A DNA stretch of 64,000 nucleotides from an uncultured Desulfobacter sp. (GCF_963666675.1 NZ_OY762929.1:1984001-2048000); one strand, 5' to 3'. Positions 31,708 to 41,804 are shown, counted from the stretch's first letter. Notes: generated by a model from the letters alone, not told the origin. Numbers and translations are program-made.

Positions 31708-32235
31708 ATGTCTGATATCCAATTAGATAGATTTGAAAATTCTGTAATTGATAGGTTTTCTTTTTTAGAAAAGTCAGGATTTCGGAGAATGCCACTCCAA
31801 AAAATTGATTTTGAGTATCCTCAAGATCGACGTGTAGAAGTAAGATATTTTTCGAAATCCCTTTGTATAATAGTTCGATGGTATCTGATATATGCTAATT
31901 TTGAGGTTGGATTAATAGAGTTAGAAAAAGGTAAATTACCTGAAAAATATTCCTTTTATGGTGATGAGGGATATGCCAGAGGGATTAGCCTTTGTGATTT
32001 TATAGAATTCATAACAGAGGGTAAAGAAAAAAGCCCTTTAGAAAACACCCAATTAAATAATTCTATAAGAAAAATTACCGATGATTGGGAGGCAAGAGGG
32101 GAGCTAATCAACGAAAAGTTTGATTTGCTTATTTCAAAATATGCTAAGATGCTGGAAAGGTATTGCAAAAAGATTCTTGACGGAGATTTTTCAATTTTCT
32201 CAAAAGTACAAAATTATAGTAAAAGTAAACTCTGA
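31708..32235 (+). CDS. Candidate immunity protein for cassette D
   Basis: 175 residues. The ATG at 31708 is two bases after the TAA of the RHS tip, with GGAGGG (in the end of the tip gene) as ribosome site. Soluble, AT-rich, no membrane helix. An N-terminal alpha/beta part (with FRRMPLQKIDFEYPQDRR and a strand-rich middle) is followed by a long C-terminal helix (DLLISKYAKMLERYCKKILDG). No named family recognised. Like the other tips, the tight coupling to the toxin end argues for immunity. It is intact although its toxin is split, as expected for a self-protection gene. Confidence 0.65.
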   Translation: MSDIQLDRFENSVIDRFSFLEKSGFRRMPLQKIDFEYPQDRRVEVRYFSKSLCIIVRWYLIYANFEVGLIELEKGKLPEKYSFYGDEGYARGISLCDFIEFITEGKEKSPLENTQLNNSIRKITDDWEARGELINEKFDLLISKYAKMLERYCKKILDGDFSIFSKVQNYSKSKL

Positions 32236-32287
32236 TTTTTTGTATTTATTCACGGGGGTCTAAAAATCTAACAGACTGGAATAAACG

Positions 32288-32549
32288 GGGTGCGGGTCGG
32301 ACCAAGATAATACAATGTAACGGGCTGGAATAAAAACAAATAATTATTTAGAACACCCTTGAAATGGGCTTAAACTGATGTTTTTGGGGGCAAACAAGGC
32401 GTTTTAAGAAAAATTCATGATCCCAGAGATGACGAAGGGGGCTGATTGGCCACAATCAGCCCCCCTTTTCAGGTGCATTATTCAATGCTACCCACCTTTC
32501 CGGCTACCCTTTGTCTGGTTGTGCCACAAAAGTGAACAGTACTGCCATT
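32288..32549. repeat. Rpn 3'-flank repeat, copy 3
   Basis: Starts with GGGTGCGGGTCGGACCA and matches 8706-8960 and 9024-9281 almost throughout, including the hairpin GGGGGCTGATTG / CAATCAGCCCCC at 32437-32464. It runs into the Rpn remnant at 32550. Confidence 0.8.
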
Positions 32550-32897
32550 CTAATTTTCAATTGACCTCATCAATTCGGGAACTGATTTAGCTGACAGGAT
32601 TTTCCCCTTTAAAGCTTTCACCGGTTTATATCCTGAATGCTTTTGATTTTTGTTATGACGGTCTTGCAATCATCAGTGTCACCGAATTTTATATTCACTG
32701 CAAGCTCAATTCCCTCCAAAAGTCCCTGTTCGAGTCCTTTCTGGAGCCCTCTATTTTCCAATTGTTCAGCCAATGTCATAATGATCTCTCCTTTTTTTTC
32801 AGACAACGTATTTGATACGAGCGTATGAACTTTTTCTGTTGTAATATCCTCAACGTTGCTGAATATATATTTTATCAGGGATTCAAAATATTGGGGC
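32550..32897 (-). pseudogene. Rpn-family nuclease copy 3, 3' remnant
   Basis: About 115 C-terminal codons of the Rpn gene, matching copies 1 and 2. A G is missing at about 32620 (AAAGCTTTCACCGG instead of ...CAGCCGG), which breaks the frame. Homology stops abruptly at 32897. The nuclease core is absent, so it is dead. Its presence after cassette D mirrors the Rpn copies before B and D. Confidence 0.85.
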
Positions 32898-33449
32898 TTG
32901 GATGTTATTATTCACATTATTTGATTCCAAATATCGATTTTTTTCTCAAATTTAATGGAAGAATTCACAAAAATTATAGGTTTATTTGAAGCGACTTTTT
33001 AGCATTAACCAATTGAACTTAAATCATTCGTTGCGCTGGATAACTATCAAATTATTCGAGACAGAAATCATTTTTGATGCTTCGGACAATGTTATGTAAA
33101 CTTTCATAAAAATGAGATTTCAAATTATATGAAACATTTGGTGAATGAATTCCAACTTATAACCTCTTGTATTCTCTTCATTTACCTCTTTGTCGAGTAA
33201 AAATATTTGGAGCTATTTAATCTGAGAATTTGATAGGTTTTCGATATTAAAGACTCACTATTTTAGGGACGGAAAAGAAAATCATTTACCATAAATTATT
33301 CAAGGTCGCCTGCCTATGCCTTAAAAAACCCACGTTGAAGGAGCGAAGCGACTTCTTTAAATCAACCTCACCGAACCAATTGAAACATTATCGGTTAAAC
33401 TCGGACATTTTACCTTCTCGCCACGCCCTTATTTATCTTGGATGCCTGT
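32898..33449. other. AT-rich stretch without a recognisable gene
   Basis: No coding sequence or structured element that I can support. It separates the Rpn remnant from the maturase remnant and may be leftover sequence of the degraded group II intron. Confidence 0.4.
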
Positions 33450-33816
33450 CCATGGATTATCGTGCTTGCTCTCAACCTCTCTCCCCAATGCTGTCGAACA
33501 TTGCGCTCAAAGATGTTACCTTTCTCGGATTCAAAATATTAAGGGGAAAATCAGGATAAGTGATAAGGCCAGAGTCAAGTTTAAGAAAAGAATCAGAGAA
33601 CTGACTGTAAGAAATAACCCTTTATCGATGTATCCGGTGATTCAGGATCTCAATGAATATTTAAGGGGATGGTACTCTTATTTCAAGATACAGGAGTTCA
33701 CTCATACATTCAGCCTGTTAGATGGCTGGGTGAGGAGCAGACTTCGATCCATGCAATTGAAGAAGTGGAAAAATCCCCGGAAATTTCAAAGAATGATGAT
33801 CAAAGCTGGAATATAA
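33450..33816 (+). pseudogene. Group II intron reverse transcriptase/maturase, 3' remnant
   Basis: A short piece of the reverse transcriptase finger/palm (SQPLSPMLSNIAL) runs straight into TFLGFKI, so the catalytic YADD part is deleted. After a frameshift at about 33535 comes the maturase domain: KARVKFKKRIRELTVRNN, then YLRGWYSYF and a final helix WVRSRLRSMQLKKWKN. These are the typical motifs of the group II intron maturase-specific domain. The sequence to about 33890 may be the 3' part of the intron, but no clear domain V was seen. A 5' fragment of a group II intron lies at 55595-56150. Confidence 0.75.
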
Positions 33817-33902
33817 ACCCCATGAAGCCCAGCGAACTTGGATGCGAAGGACACAAATGATCTCCATTTAAAAACGGCCCGTTTCATTGGAAGTTTGCGA
33901 AT

Positions 33903-36900
33903 TCAGGCATGGTATGACTCAAGTTCAGAAATCAGCTCTGATAAAACAATGCCTGCATCCTTAAATTTATATTTTCCTATCATAATTGTTAATTGATCAA
34001 GTCCGGGCCTGTATTGATCCGGCCAGGCATAAGTTTTCATCTTTTCAATTATCTGTTTTGCCGGTTTGGGTTTGTGTTTTGTGATGTGGGGGGCAAGGTC
34101 CCGGAGGCATTGTAATAATTGCCGGGGCTCACCCTTTTGGGATGTTTCGGATGGGCCTTTTTGATCCTCTGCCCGGGGCAGGGGCGTTGTGTTCTTTAAA
34201 CCATTTAAGGCCTCGGGATTGAGCCGGGCCGGCTCTTGTTCTTGCCGGGCTATAGCAAACCTGGCTGTGAACCAGAATGTGGATCCCTTGCCCGGTTGAC
34301 TGGTCACCCCGATGGTTCCGCCCATCAATTCAGTGAGTTCTTTGCAGATTGAAAGACCCAGGCCGGAACCTCCGTAACGCCTTGTGGTGGAGGTATCAGC
34401 CTGGTGAAAGGGTTGAAACAGTTCTGCTTGCTGTTCCTTGCTTAGCCCAATGCCCGTATCCCTTACCTCAAATTTGAGTAGTGCGTCATGGGGCTTGATT
34501 TCAAGCCCGAAGATGGAGATTTCAATTTTTCCTTTTTCTGTGAATTTAACGGCATTGTTGGCTAAATTGAGCAGAATCCGGCCAAGTCTCAGGGGATCTC
34601 CATTTAGAAAAACCGGTAGGCCGGAGGCCAGGTTGAATATCAGCTCTATACCCTTTTCACGAGTTTTGTCCGAAATCCGGCCGGCCAGGTTGTCCAACAC
34701 CCTGTTAAGATTAAAATCAATTTTTTCGATGCTCAGTTTGTTGGACTCTATTTTTGAAAAGTCAAGAATGTTATTGATGATCCCAAGGAGATTCTGGGCA
34801 GAAAGGTATACTTTTTCAAGATAGTCGCGCTGTTTGGCATTCAACTGTGTTTTCAGTGCCAGGTGACTCATGCCAAGGATCGCATTCATGGGGGTGCGGA
34901 TTTCATGGCTCATGTTGGCAAGAAAATCGGACTTGGCCCGGGTGGCTTCTTCGGCGCTTTCTTTGGCGTCTATGAGCTCCTGTTCTGTTTTTTTTCGTTT
35001 CGATATGTCCTTTTTTAGCTCAAGGGTGCGCTCCGCCACCTTTTTTTCAAGATCGGCTTTTGCATCTTCAAGGGTTTTTCGTGTGCGGTCTCCCAGGACC
35101 AGAACGAGAAGAACGGAAAATACAGATAGGACCAGGGTGACACCGAGGATAATAAAAACGGCCATTCGGATTTCATAAAATCCGGCCATGGCCTCTTCAA
35201 TGTCAATCTCGGCAGCCAGTCCCAGATCCAAATCCGTGTTCCAGAGCCAGGCACCGAATACCGGTACACCCCTGTAGTCCCGATATCCCTGCATATCCTC
35301 TTCCATGGAAGACGCGCCGTACATAATCTGTTTGTCTGTCAGTTGGCGCCGAAGTTCAATGGCCTTTTCTGCCAAACGGGTTAGGGGTTGTTCAGACCTC
35401 GGGATCTGAGGTTGAAATCCCATGGTCAGATCTCCGCCCGGGTTTTTAAGGTCAAGGGTTAAGGCGCTTGAATTGTCTGATTTCAAAAAACCGATTTCTT
35501 TGAGCTGGGTGTTGAACTTGCTGGGTGTGACCATTCTGCCGGTTTGGTCAAAAGCATAAATGTCCTCTGTGGCCCATCGGCCCGGGGACCGTATCAATTG
35601 GGCCAAATTGTTAGGTGGATTAATCATAAGCGAGATAACGGCTATGATTTGGTTATCAGACGTGACCACCGGACTGATTAACAGCATTTCGATTTTTTTA
35701 CGGGCATTACTGCCGTCAGTGGACGTTATGGTTGGTGGAATGAAAAGGGTTTCTCCCATAAAGGCTCTTTTCAGGCGGCCCGGGTACTGCAGGAATGCTG
35801 AATGCTGTTTTCCAATATTGGCAGTGTCTGTGGCGCTGATAATGAAATGGTCCGGACTGACGATGCAAAAATCGGTGTAGAGAAATTCTTTTTGGTTGTC
35901 GGCAAAAAAGGCCCTGGCCTCTGCCTGGGCCGGAGATGAGATCATTTGTTTGTTTGCATGGTAGTCCGAAAGTAACCGGCGGGTAATGTCGGTAAGGGGG
36001 TGATGTGTACACAAGTGGCTTATGGCTGTTATTTTATCTGCGGCCCACATATCTGTCCTGTCCTGGGTTAAAGCCAGCATCAGGCGCAGATGGGAGGCCG
36101 CGTCCCTTATTGTGGACTTCCGGATTTTTTCCATCATCAGCCAGCCTAACCCCGATATTGTCAGTACAAACAGGCACAACCCCGAGACAATGAGCATGCG
36201 AAACCAAGGAGAACCGAACAGTGCAGCGACACGTTCCTGTCGCATCCCTTTGGAAAGAATAAGGAGGATAAGAAGGATGAAGCTTAAAAAAATGATGCTT
36301 AATATGCCTATACGTTTAGGTGTGATCGTCCTGTCAGGGGCCTGGGAGTCGGCCGTCCTTTCGGATAGATTGACATAACGATTGATGATCGATTGTTTTT
36401 GGGATGCTGGTATGGCGTTTAAAGCCTTATCAAGAATGGCCGCAAGTTCCGGCTGTTTTTTAGGGGTGGCAATGGCGAGTATGGAGCCGGGTTTATTCAG
36501 TCTGCCATGGAATTTTAGCGTGCTCATTACCTCCTTTTCCATAATATAAGCTGCAACCGCCCGGTTTCCGGCGTAGGCATCCGCTTCCCCTCTGACCACC
36601 GCATCCAGGGCCAGGGCTGTATCCGGGTAGGTTTTTATTTTGATATCCGGATATTTTTGCTTGAAGTAGGCGATGCTGTAAAAACTTTTTTCAAGGGCCA
36701 GGGTTTTGGTGGCCAGTTCCTCTTCCGATTGATAATATTCCCCTTTCTTTGGCCCCACGATGACATGGGGGATATTGAGATACACGCTTGTGAAATTTAA
36801 AAATTTTTTCCTGTCAGGTGTTGGCGTGATATCCATGACGGCATCCAGTTCCCCATGGGTGACTTTATGCAGGTTTTCGGTAAAGGGACCTGGTACAATC

Positions 36901-37154
36901 ATCAACCGCCCCCCCAATGACCGGTTCATCGCTTTGATATAGTCGACACCAATACCGGCCGGGGTGCCGGTGCTGTCAATAAAATCCATGGGCGGCCAGG
37001 CGTCCATGACCCCGATTTTGATTCGCGGATGCGCTGTAAGCCACTTTACTTCTTTGTCTGTAAAGTCTGTCAGCAGTTGTGCTGAGAGTTGCAGGGGGAG
37101 CGTAAAATATATGAGTATGGCTAAAAGTGTAATGCGTTTTGTTCTTTTTCGCAT
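33903..37154 (-). CDS. Sensor histidine kinase with periplasmic solute-binding and Cache-like domains
   Basis: 1083 residues with an N-terminal signal/anchor (1-25). A bacterial extracellular solute-binding family 3 domain covers about 35-275 (IGVMDAWPPMDF, GVDYIKAMN, GELDAVMDITPTPDR). A membrane helix near 285-305, another near 325, a Cache-like sensor of about 300 residues, and a helix near 665-690 follow. Then come a coiled coil, HisKA with the phospho-His in MSHEIRTPMN (about 748), and HATPase_c with NNAVKF and DTGIGLS/GSGLGLSI. There is no receiver domain; the C-terminal ~100 residues are helical. It starts 87 bases after the HD-GYP regulator gene on the same strand, so it may phosphorylate that regulator. 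Ligand unknown; amino acids are typical for such domains. Confidence 0.9.
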   Translation of the reverse strand: MRKRTKRITLLAILIYFTLPLQLSAQLLTDFTDKEVKWLTAHPRIKIGVMDAWPPMDFIDSTGTPAGIGVDYIKAMNRSLGGRLMIVPGPFTENLHKVTHGELDAVMDITPTPDRKKFLNFTSVYLNIPHVIVGPKKGEYYQSEEELATKTLALEKSFYSIAYFKQKYPDIKIKTYPDTALALDAVVRGEADAYAGNRAVAAYIMEKEVMSTLKFHGRLNKPGSILAIATPKKQPELAAILDKALNAIPASQKQSIINRYVNLSERTADSQAPDRTITPKRIGILSIIFLSFILLILLILSKGMRQERVAALFGSPWFRMLIVSGLCLFVLTISGLGWLMMEKIRKSTIRDAASHLRLMLALTQDRTDMWAADKITAISHLCTHHPLTDITRRLLSDYHANKQMISSPAQAEARAFFADNQKEFLYTDFCIVSPDHFIISATDTANIGKQHSAFLQYPGRLKRAFMGETLFIPPTITSTDGSNARKKIEMLLISPVVTSDNQIIAVISLMINPPNNLAQLIRSPGRWATEDIYAFDQTGRMVTPSKFNTQLKEIGFLKSDNSSALTLDLKNPGGDLTMGFQPQIPRSEQPLTRLAEKAIELRRQLTDKQIMYGASSMEEDMQGYRDYRGVPVFGAWLWNTDLDLGLAAEIDIEEAMAGFYEIRMAVFIILGVTLVLSVFSVLLVLVLGDRTRKTLEDAKADLEKKVAERTLELKKDISKRKKTEQELIDAKESAEEATRAKSDFLANMSHEIRTPMNAILGMSHLALKTQLNAKQRDYLEKVYLSAQNLLGIINNILDFSKIESNKLSIEKIDFNLNRVLDNLAGRISDKTREKGIELIFNLASGLPVFLNGDPLRLGRILLNLANNAVKFTEKGKIEISIFGLEIKPHDALLKFEVRDTGIGLSKEQQAELFQPFHQADTSTTRRYGGSGLGLSICKELTELMGGTIGVTSQPGKGSTFWFTARFAIARQEQEPARLNPEALNGLKNTTPLPRAEDQKGPSETSQKGEPRQLLQCLRDLAPHITKHKPKPAKQIIEKMKTYAWPDQYRPGLDQLTIMIGKYKFKDAGIVLSELISELESYHA

Positions 37155-37241
37155 GACGGATTTCCTAATGGTATCGGCGCGGCACGTTTTTATTTTTAAT
37201 TGATGTAAACCGGGTGTTGATTTCGATCATTTATTTTGTTT

Positions 37242-38345
37242 TCAGACACTCTCTTTTCCGGTAAGGGCCTGTTTCTCCTCCTCGGAATCTGCAAGCAAAG
37301 AGGCGATGTGTAAAAATTCGTCTTCAATCATTAAAAGCGTTTCAACCATTGCGGGATCAAAATGGCTGCCGCTGTCCTTTGTTATAATATCAATGGCTTT
37401 GGCATGGCTGAAGGGTGGTTTATAAACCCGTTTGGAAATCAAGGCGTCGTAGACGTCTGCGATGGCCATCAGACGTCCGGAAACAGGTATATCCTCACCC
37501 TTAAGCCCGTTGGGGTATCCGGAGCCGTCCCATTTTTCATGGTGGGTATAGGCGATTCTCCGGGCATATTTCATGAATGAGTTATCCCCCAGTTTTTCTT
37601 CTGCTACTTTAAGGGCGTCTCTTCCGTATATTGTATGATTTTTCATCTCCGAAAATTCCTCTTCGGTAAGTTTACCGGGCTTGAGCAGGATGCCGTCCGC
37701 CACACCGACTTTGCCGATATCATGGAGCGGGGCGGATTTATAGAGCAGGTCAATCACCTCGTCGGTCAATATTTTTTTAAACCTCTCCATTGTTTTCAGC
37801 CGACGGGCAAGGGCGCGGACATACCGCTGGGTTCTCAGGATATGTCCACCGGTTTCAGGATCACGGGTCTCAGCCAGGCTGGCCAGGCTGTATATGGTAA
37901 CCTCCTGGGTAAGGGCCAGTTCCTTAGTTCTCAACATTACCAGTTCCTGGAGATGGTCCTGGTGTTTTTTCAGTTCCAGATGGTTTGAAACCCGGGCTTT
38001 GACAAGCTCGGGCGAAAAGGGTTTGGTCACGTAATCCACCGCTCCCAATGCCAGTCCTTTGGCTTCGTTTTGTTCTTCGGCCATGGCCGTCACAAAAATA
38101 ATGGGAATATCCCGGGTCGACGGATCTTCTTTCAGGCGTCTGCACACCTCGTAGCCGTCCATGCCGGGCATCATGATGTCAAGCAGGATAAGATCCGGCT
38201 TTTCTTCTTCCACATTTTCCAGGGCTGATTCTCCATCCAGTGCCACCCGGATGTCGTAGTCGTCCCCCAGTGTTTCCATTAATATATCAATGTTGGTTTC
38301 GGTATCATCCACCACCAAAACGCTGAATTGCCTATCCTCTTCCAT
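37242..38345 (-). CDS. Response regulator with HD-GYP domain (cyclic-di-GMP phosphodiesterase)
   Basis: 367 residues. The ATG at 38345 is preceded by AGGAGA seven bases upstream; longer frames lack a site. Receiver domain (about 7-125): VLVVDDTETNID, phospho-acceptor in LILLDIMMPGMDG, Lys in VTKPFS. A coiled-coil link follows, then an HD-GYP domain (about 165-340) with HDIGKVGVAD, HHEKWDGSGYP and ADVYDALIS. Known for the family: it degrades cyclic di-GMP through a metal-binding HD site. It is the probable output of the stressosome/kinase operon, coupling stress sensing to a biofilm or motility switch; this wiring is inferred from gene order. Confidence 0.92.
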   Translation of the reverse strand: MEEDRQFSVLVVDDTETNIDILMETLGDDYDIRVALDGESALENVEEEKPDLILLDIMMPGMDGYEVCRRLKEDPSTRDIPIIFVTAMAEEQNEAKGLALGAVDYVTKPFSPELVKARVSNHLELKKHQDHLQELVMLRTKELALTQEVTIYSLASLAETRDPETGGHILRTQRYVRALARRLKTMERFKKILTDEVIDLLYKSAPLHDIGKVGVADGILLKPGKLTEEEFSEMKNHTIYGRDALKVAEEKLGDNSFMKYARRIAYTHHEKWDGSGYPNGLKGEDIPVSGRLMAIADVYDALISKRVYKPPFSHAKAIDIITKDSGSHFDPAMVETLLMIEDEFLHIASLLADSEEEKQALTGKESV

Positions 38346-38370
38346 TGTCTTTCTCCTAAATTTTTTGCCT

Positions 38371-41205
38371 TCAGGCGTTTTTTTCGGCCAGGATTTGAAG
38401 CTTTTCGCGAACCGCTTCGGCAATAGGCAACATCTCTTTGAATTTATACCGGCCGGCAAGTTTACTGATGTTCTGGATATCTTTTAAAAGATCCGGGGGG
38501 CAACCCAGTGCATTGATTTCAGCCACACTGAGTTTAACCTGTTTGGCCTGGCGCTTCTTAAGAAAAGGAATCAGTTTTTCAACGCATTCAATTAATTCAG
38601 AGGTGTCTGCGATCCGGGATGGGCAAACCAGTGGCTTTTCTTCGTCTTTGAGCGCGGCAAGCCCCTCCTGAATCAGATCCATTTCCGATGCAAACCGTTC
38701 CAACGTCTCTTTCTCCGGCGGTCTCCGGTTGGGCGCGGGTTGCAGGCTCGCTTCCAAAACCTGTGCTGCAGCCTGAAGTTGTTTTGCCCCCAGATTTCCG
38801 GCAACGCCTTTGATGGAATGGGCCAGGCGCTGTGCTTCATCAAGGGCATTGCCTTCTATTAAAAATGAAAGTTGTTCGGCAGCATCCCCGTAATCTCTTT
38901 TAACCTTCAACAGCAGATTTTTATAAAGTTTTTTGTTGTTATTGATCCGGTCTAATCCCTGGGCCATGTCAATGCCGGGCAGCGAGTGCGGTAATTCAAC
39001 GGGTGTGTTTGTTGCTGCTTGGGCGTCAGGTTGATCTAAAGCCGAAATATTGGGGGCGGCTTCTCTTTTTCCAGGTTTTATCCACTGGACCAATGCCTTG
39101 AATAATTCAGGCGGATTAATGGGTTTGGTCACGTGCTCCTGCATACCGGCTTCCAGGCTTTTTTCACGGTCACCGGACATGGCATGGGCGGTCATGGCAA
39201 CAATGGGCAATGTTTCGGCGGGTTTTGTTTCCCTGATTTTTTGGGTTGCCTCGATGCCGCCCATTACCGGCATTTGAATATCCATTAAAATCAGATCATA
39301 ATCTTTTTCAAGGATGGCCTGAACACCCGCCTCTCCATTGTCGGCAACATCCACAACCAAGCTTGCACTCTGCAGAATTTCCACAGCAATTTCCTGGTTG
39401 ATTTCATTATCTTCCACCAGAAGTATACGCGCACCGCGGATTTGTTCAATGCCTTTGAGATCGGTCATGTCCCGGCGTGATTTGATATGAATCCTTCGCC
39501 CAAAGGCAACCATGATGGCATCAAAGAGTTCAGACGGGGTTACGGGTTTAACGATAATGGTGCTTAAACCAATGCCCTTTGACTGCTCATGGGCTTCATT
39601 TCGGTCATAGGCAGTTGCCATAATCATCTTGGGCTTCGGTTCAAGGCCGGGCAGGCTAAAGACCGCCTTTGCAGTCTCCATGCCGTCCAGCTCGGGCATC
39701 TGCCAATCGATGAGTACCATTTGAAACGGATCCGTATCCGAGGCCCGCTTAATCCGGTCAATGGCTGCGGCCCCATTGGAGACGCTGACCGTCCTGAATC
39801 CCATGGAGTGCAGATATGATTCAAAGATTTCCCGGGCCGTGGCATTATCGTCCACCACCAGTACCCGCATTTGGTGAAGCTGGTCATCGGTTTCAACCTG
39901 TTGGCACGTCATATTACTGTCGGCAATGCCGAAACGTGCCGTAAAAAAGAAGGTTGATCCTTTTCCGTATTCCGACGAAGCACCGATGGTCCCACCCATC
40001 ATTTCCACCAGCCGTTTCGAAATGGTCAGCCCCAGTCCGGTCCCCCCGTACTTACGGGTCGTGGAGGAGTCTGCCTGGGAGAATGCCTGGAACAGGTTGC
40101 TTTGCTGCGTTTTTGTCATGCCGATACCGGTGTCCTTAACGGAAAATTTGAGCAAGACACTTTTTTCATCCCGCTTGGCAATACGGCATGCCATAATCAC
40201 TTCCCCCTTTTCCGTGAATTTGGCAGCATTGCCGGCCAGGTTCACCAGGATCTGTTTCAGGCGCAAGGGATCTCCCGTCAACATTTTGGGCAGATTGGGG
40301 GCAATCCTGACAAGCAGTTCCAATCCTTTTTCCGAGGTTTTGACAGCCGCCAGGTCCGAAGCTTGCGACATGACCGAATCAATTGAAAAAGCCACCGATT
40401 CCATATCCAGTTTACCGGCCTCGATTTTGGAAAAATCCAGGATATCATTAATCAGGCCCAAAAGGGCATTGGCTGCGCCGTCGATTTTGTTTAAATAATT
40501 GGTCTGTTTGGGATTCAGTTCGGTTCTAAGCGCCAGGTGCGTCATGCCGATGATGGCGTTCATTGGTGTTCTGATTTCATGACTCATGTTGGCCAGAAAA
40601 TCACTTTTGGCCTGGGTGGCGGATTCAGCCTGTTGTTTGGCTTCATCCAGATCGTCCATGATATTGAGCATGGCGCGTTTGGCCCTGGCCAGTTCCGCCA
40701 CCTGGGCCTTTAGTTCCAGGGTCGCCATTTTTGTTTTCTGCTGGGCGGCTTTGAGTTCCTGATTTTTTTTTAGCAAGTCATGGAGCAGCTCTTCCCTTAA
40801 CGGTTCCCCCAGCATCTTACGGGTCTTTTCAATCAGGGATTCAGATGGGGATAAATCCGGATCAGGCAATCTTTTTTCGCCGATGAAGCAGGTAGACTCT
40901 CCATTTGTCCCGGATAGATCACTGTGGCTGAAATAGCTTGCGGCCAAAGGGCTTTTTACGCTATCAAAGGGTTCGATCCTGACGTGTATGGCATGCCCGT
41001 ATGCCTGGCGTGCCAATATGATAGAGGCTTGGGTCTTTTCATTTTTTCGCACATTCTCCCAAGAGACCAACTCCGTGAACGCCGTTGCGAATTTGGCAGC
41101 CTCAATATCATTGAAGCCAAACCAGGTTGACATTTTGTAAAGCTTTAACCCGGTTTCCTTCAACCCCGATTTCGTACCCAATGAGAATTTCGCAAGTTCG
41201 ATCAT
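38371..41205 (-). CDS. Hybrid histidine kinase: HATPase-like N-terminus, HisKA-HATPase, two receivers, Hpt
   Basis: 944 residues from the ATG at 41205, which overlaps the RsbX stop as ATGA. The first ~100 residues resemble a degenerate RsbT/anti-sigma-type ATPase fold (GLKLYKMSTWFGFNDIEAAKFATAFTEL). A coiled coil (about 130-195), HisKA with phospho-His in MSHEIRTPMN (about 206), and HATPase_c (NAAKF, DTGIGMT, GTGLGLTI) follow. Receiver 1 is at about 445-565 (VLVVDDNAT, LIDWQMPELDG), receiver 2 at about 590-715 (ILLVEDNEI, LMDIQMPVMGG), and Hpt at about 760-850 with AHSIKGVAGN. All phosphorelay residues are present. There is no membrane segment, so it is cytoplasmic and probably takes its signal from the stressosome proteins encoded upstream. 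Confidence 0.9.
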   Translation of the reverse strand: MIELAKFSLGTKSGLKETGLKLYKMSTWFGFNDIEAAKFATAFTELVSWENVRKNEKTQASIILARQAYGHAIHVRIEPFDSVKSPLAASYFSHSDLSGTNGESTCFIGEKRLPDPDLSPSESLIEKTRKMLGEPLREELLHDLLKKNQELKAAQQKTKMATLELKAQVAELARAKRAMLNIMDDLDEAKQQAESATQAKSDFLANMSHEIRTPMNAIIGMTHLALRTELNPKQTNYLNKIDGAANALLGLINDILDFSKIEAGKLDMESVAFSIDSVMSQASDLAAVKTSEKGLELLVRIAPNLPKMLTGDPLRLKQILVNLAGNAAKFTEKGEVIMACRIAKRDEKSVLLKFSVKDTGIGMTKTQQSNLFQAFSQADSSTTRKYGGTGLGLTISKRLVEMMGGTIGASSEYGKGSTFFFTARFGIADSNMTCQQVETDDQLHQMRVLVVDDNATAREIFESYLHSMGFRTVSVSNGAAAIDRIKRASDTDPFQMVLIDWQMPELDGMETAKAVFSLPGLEPKPKMIMATAYDRNEAHEQSKGIGLSTIIVKPVTPSELFDAIMVAFGRRIHIKSRRDMTDLKGIEQIRGARILLVEDNEINQEIAVEILQSASLVVDVADNGEAGVQAILEKDYDLILMDIQMPVMGGIEATQKIRETKPAETLPIVAMTAHAMSGDREKSLEAGMQEHVTKPINPPELFKALVQWIKPGKREAAPNISALDQPDAQAATNTPVELPHSLPGIDMAQGLDRINNNKKLYKNLLLKVKRDYGDAAEQLSFLIEGNALDEAQRLAHSIKGVAGNLGAKQLQAAAQVLEASLQPAPNRRPPEKETLERFASEMDLIQEGLAALKDEEKPLVCPSRIADTSELIECVEKLIPFLKKRQAKQVKLSVAEINALGCPPDLLKDIQNISKLAGRYKFKEMLPIAEAVREKLQILAEKNA

Positions 41206-41804
41206 ACCCCGAACCTCAATGCAATACATGATAGATCATCAGAGCCTTTCCCAAGGCATGATATAAAATTGTTGCAGATATCCTTGGCCCGGCCCGTGGT
41301 GAGGCCTGGATAGGCATTGATATCAAAGTGCTCCTTGATCCCGTCAGAGGTCATAACCAGGATATCTCCGGGCTTCATCCGGGTTTGGTCCTGGGCAGGG
41401 GAGGGGATCATGTAGCCGACAATGCCGTCTTTTGTGACAAGGGTTTCCCTGCTTGTGCCGAATAACCGCAGATGAATATTACCCATCCCTGAATATTGAA
41501 GAACACCGGTGTCTATATCCAGCCTGCAGGCGGCTGCCACGGCACCCCGGGTCCCCCTTAAACACCCATGCAGCCCTTTGATAATTTCGGTTAACTGTTC
41601 TGAATAATTTTGAGCCAGGTAGTCTTTTGAACGCTGCGCCACTTGGGCCGCATGCTTTCCATGTCCGAGCACATCAACCAAGGCCAGGAAACAAAAATTG
41701 TCGTATGCTTTGACAAAACCGATGTCCCCACATTCGTCCGGTTCTCCGGTCAATGCTTTTTTTTCTATATGAAAATCAATGATCTGCCCGATTGGTCTTC
41801 TCAA
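41202..41804 (-). CDS. rsbX: RsbX-type PP2C/SpoIIE serine phosphatase
   Basis: 200 residues. The start is a TTG at 41804 directly after the RsbT stop, as no ATG is available. PP2C/SpoIIE metal-binding motifs are visible: LALVDVLGHGKHAAQ near residue 39, the DTGVLQYSGMGNIHLRL segment, VMTSDGIKEHF, and the C-terminal SDDLSCIALRF. Known for RsbX: it dephosphorylates the STAS proteins RsbR and RsbS, resetting the stressosome. It sits between RsbT and the hybrid kinase in a coupled operon. Confidence 0.85.
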   Translation of the reverse strand: MRRPIGQIIDFHIEKKALTGEPDECGDIGFVKAYDNFCFLALVDVLGHGKHAAQVAQRSKDYLAQNYSEQLTEIIKGLHGCLRGTRGAVAAACRLDIDTGVLQYSGMGNIHLRLFGTSRETLVTKDGIVGYMIPSPAQDQTRMKPGDILVMTSDGIKEHFDINAYPGLTTGRAKDICNNFISCLGKGSDDLSCIALRFGV

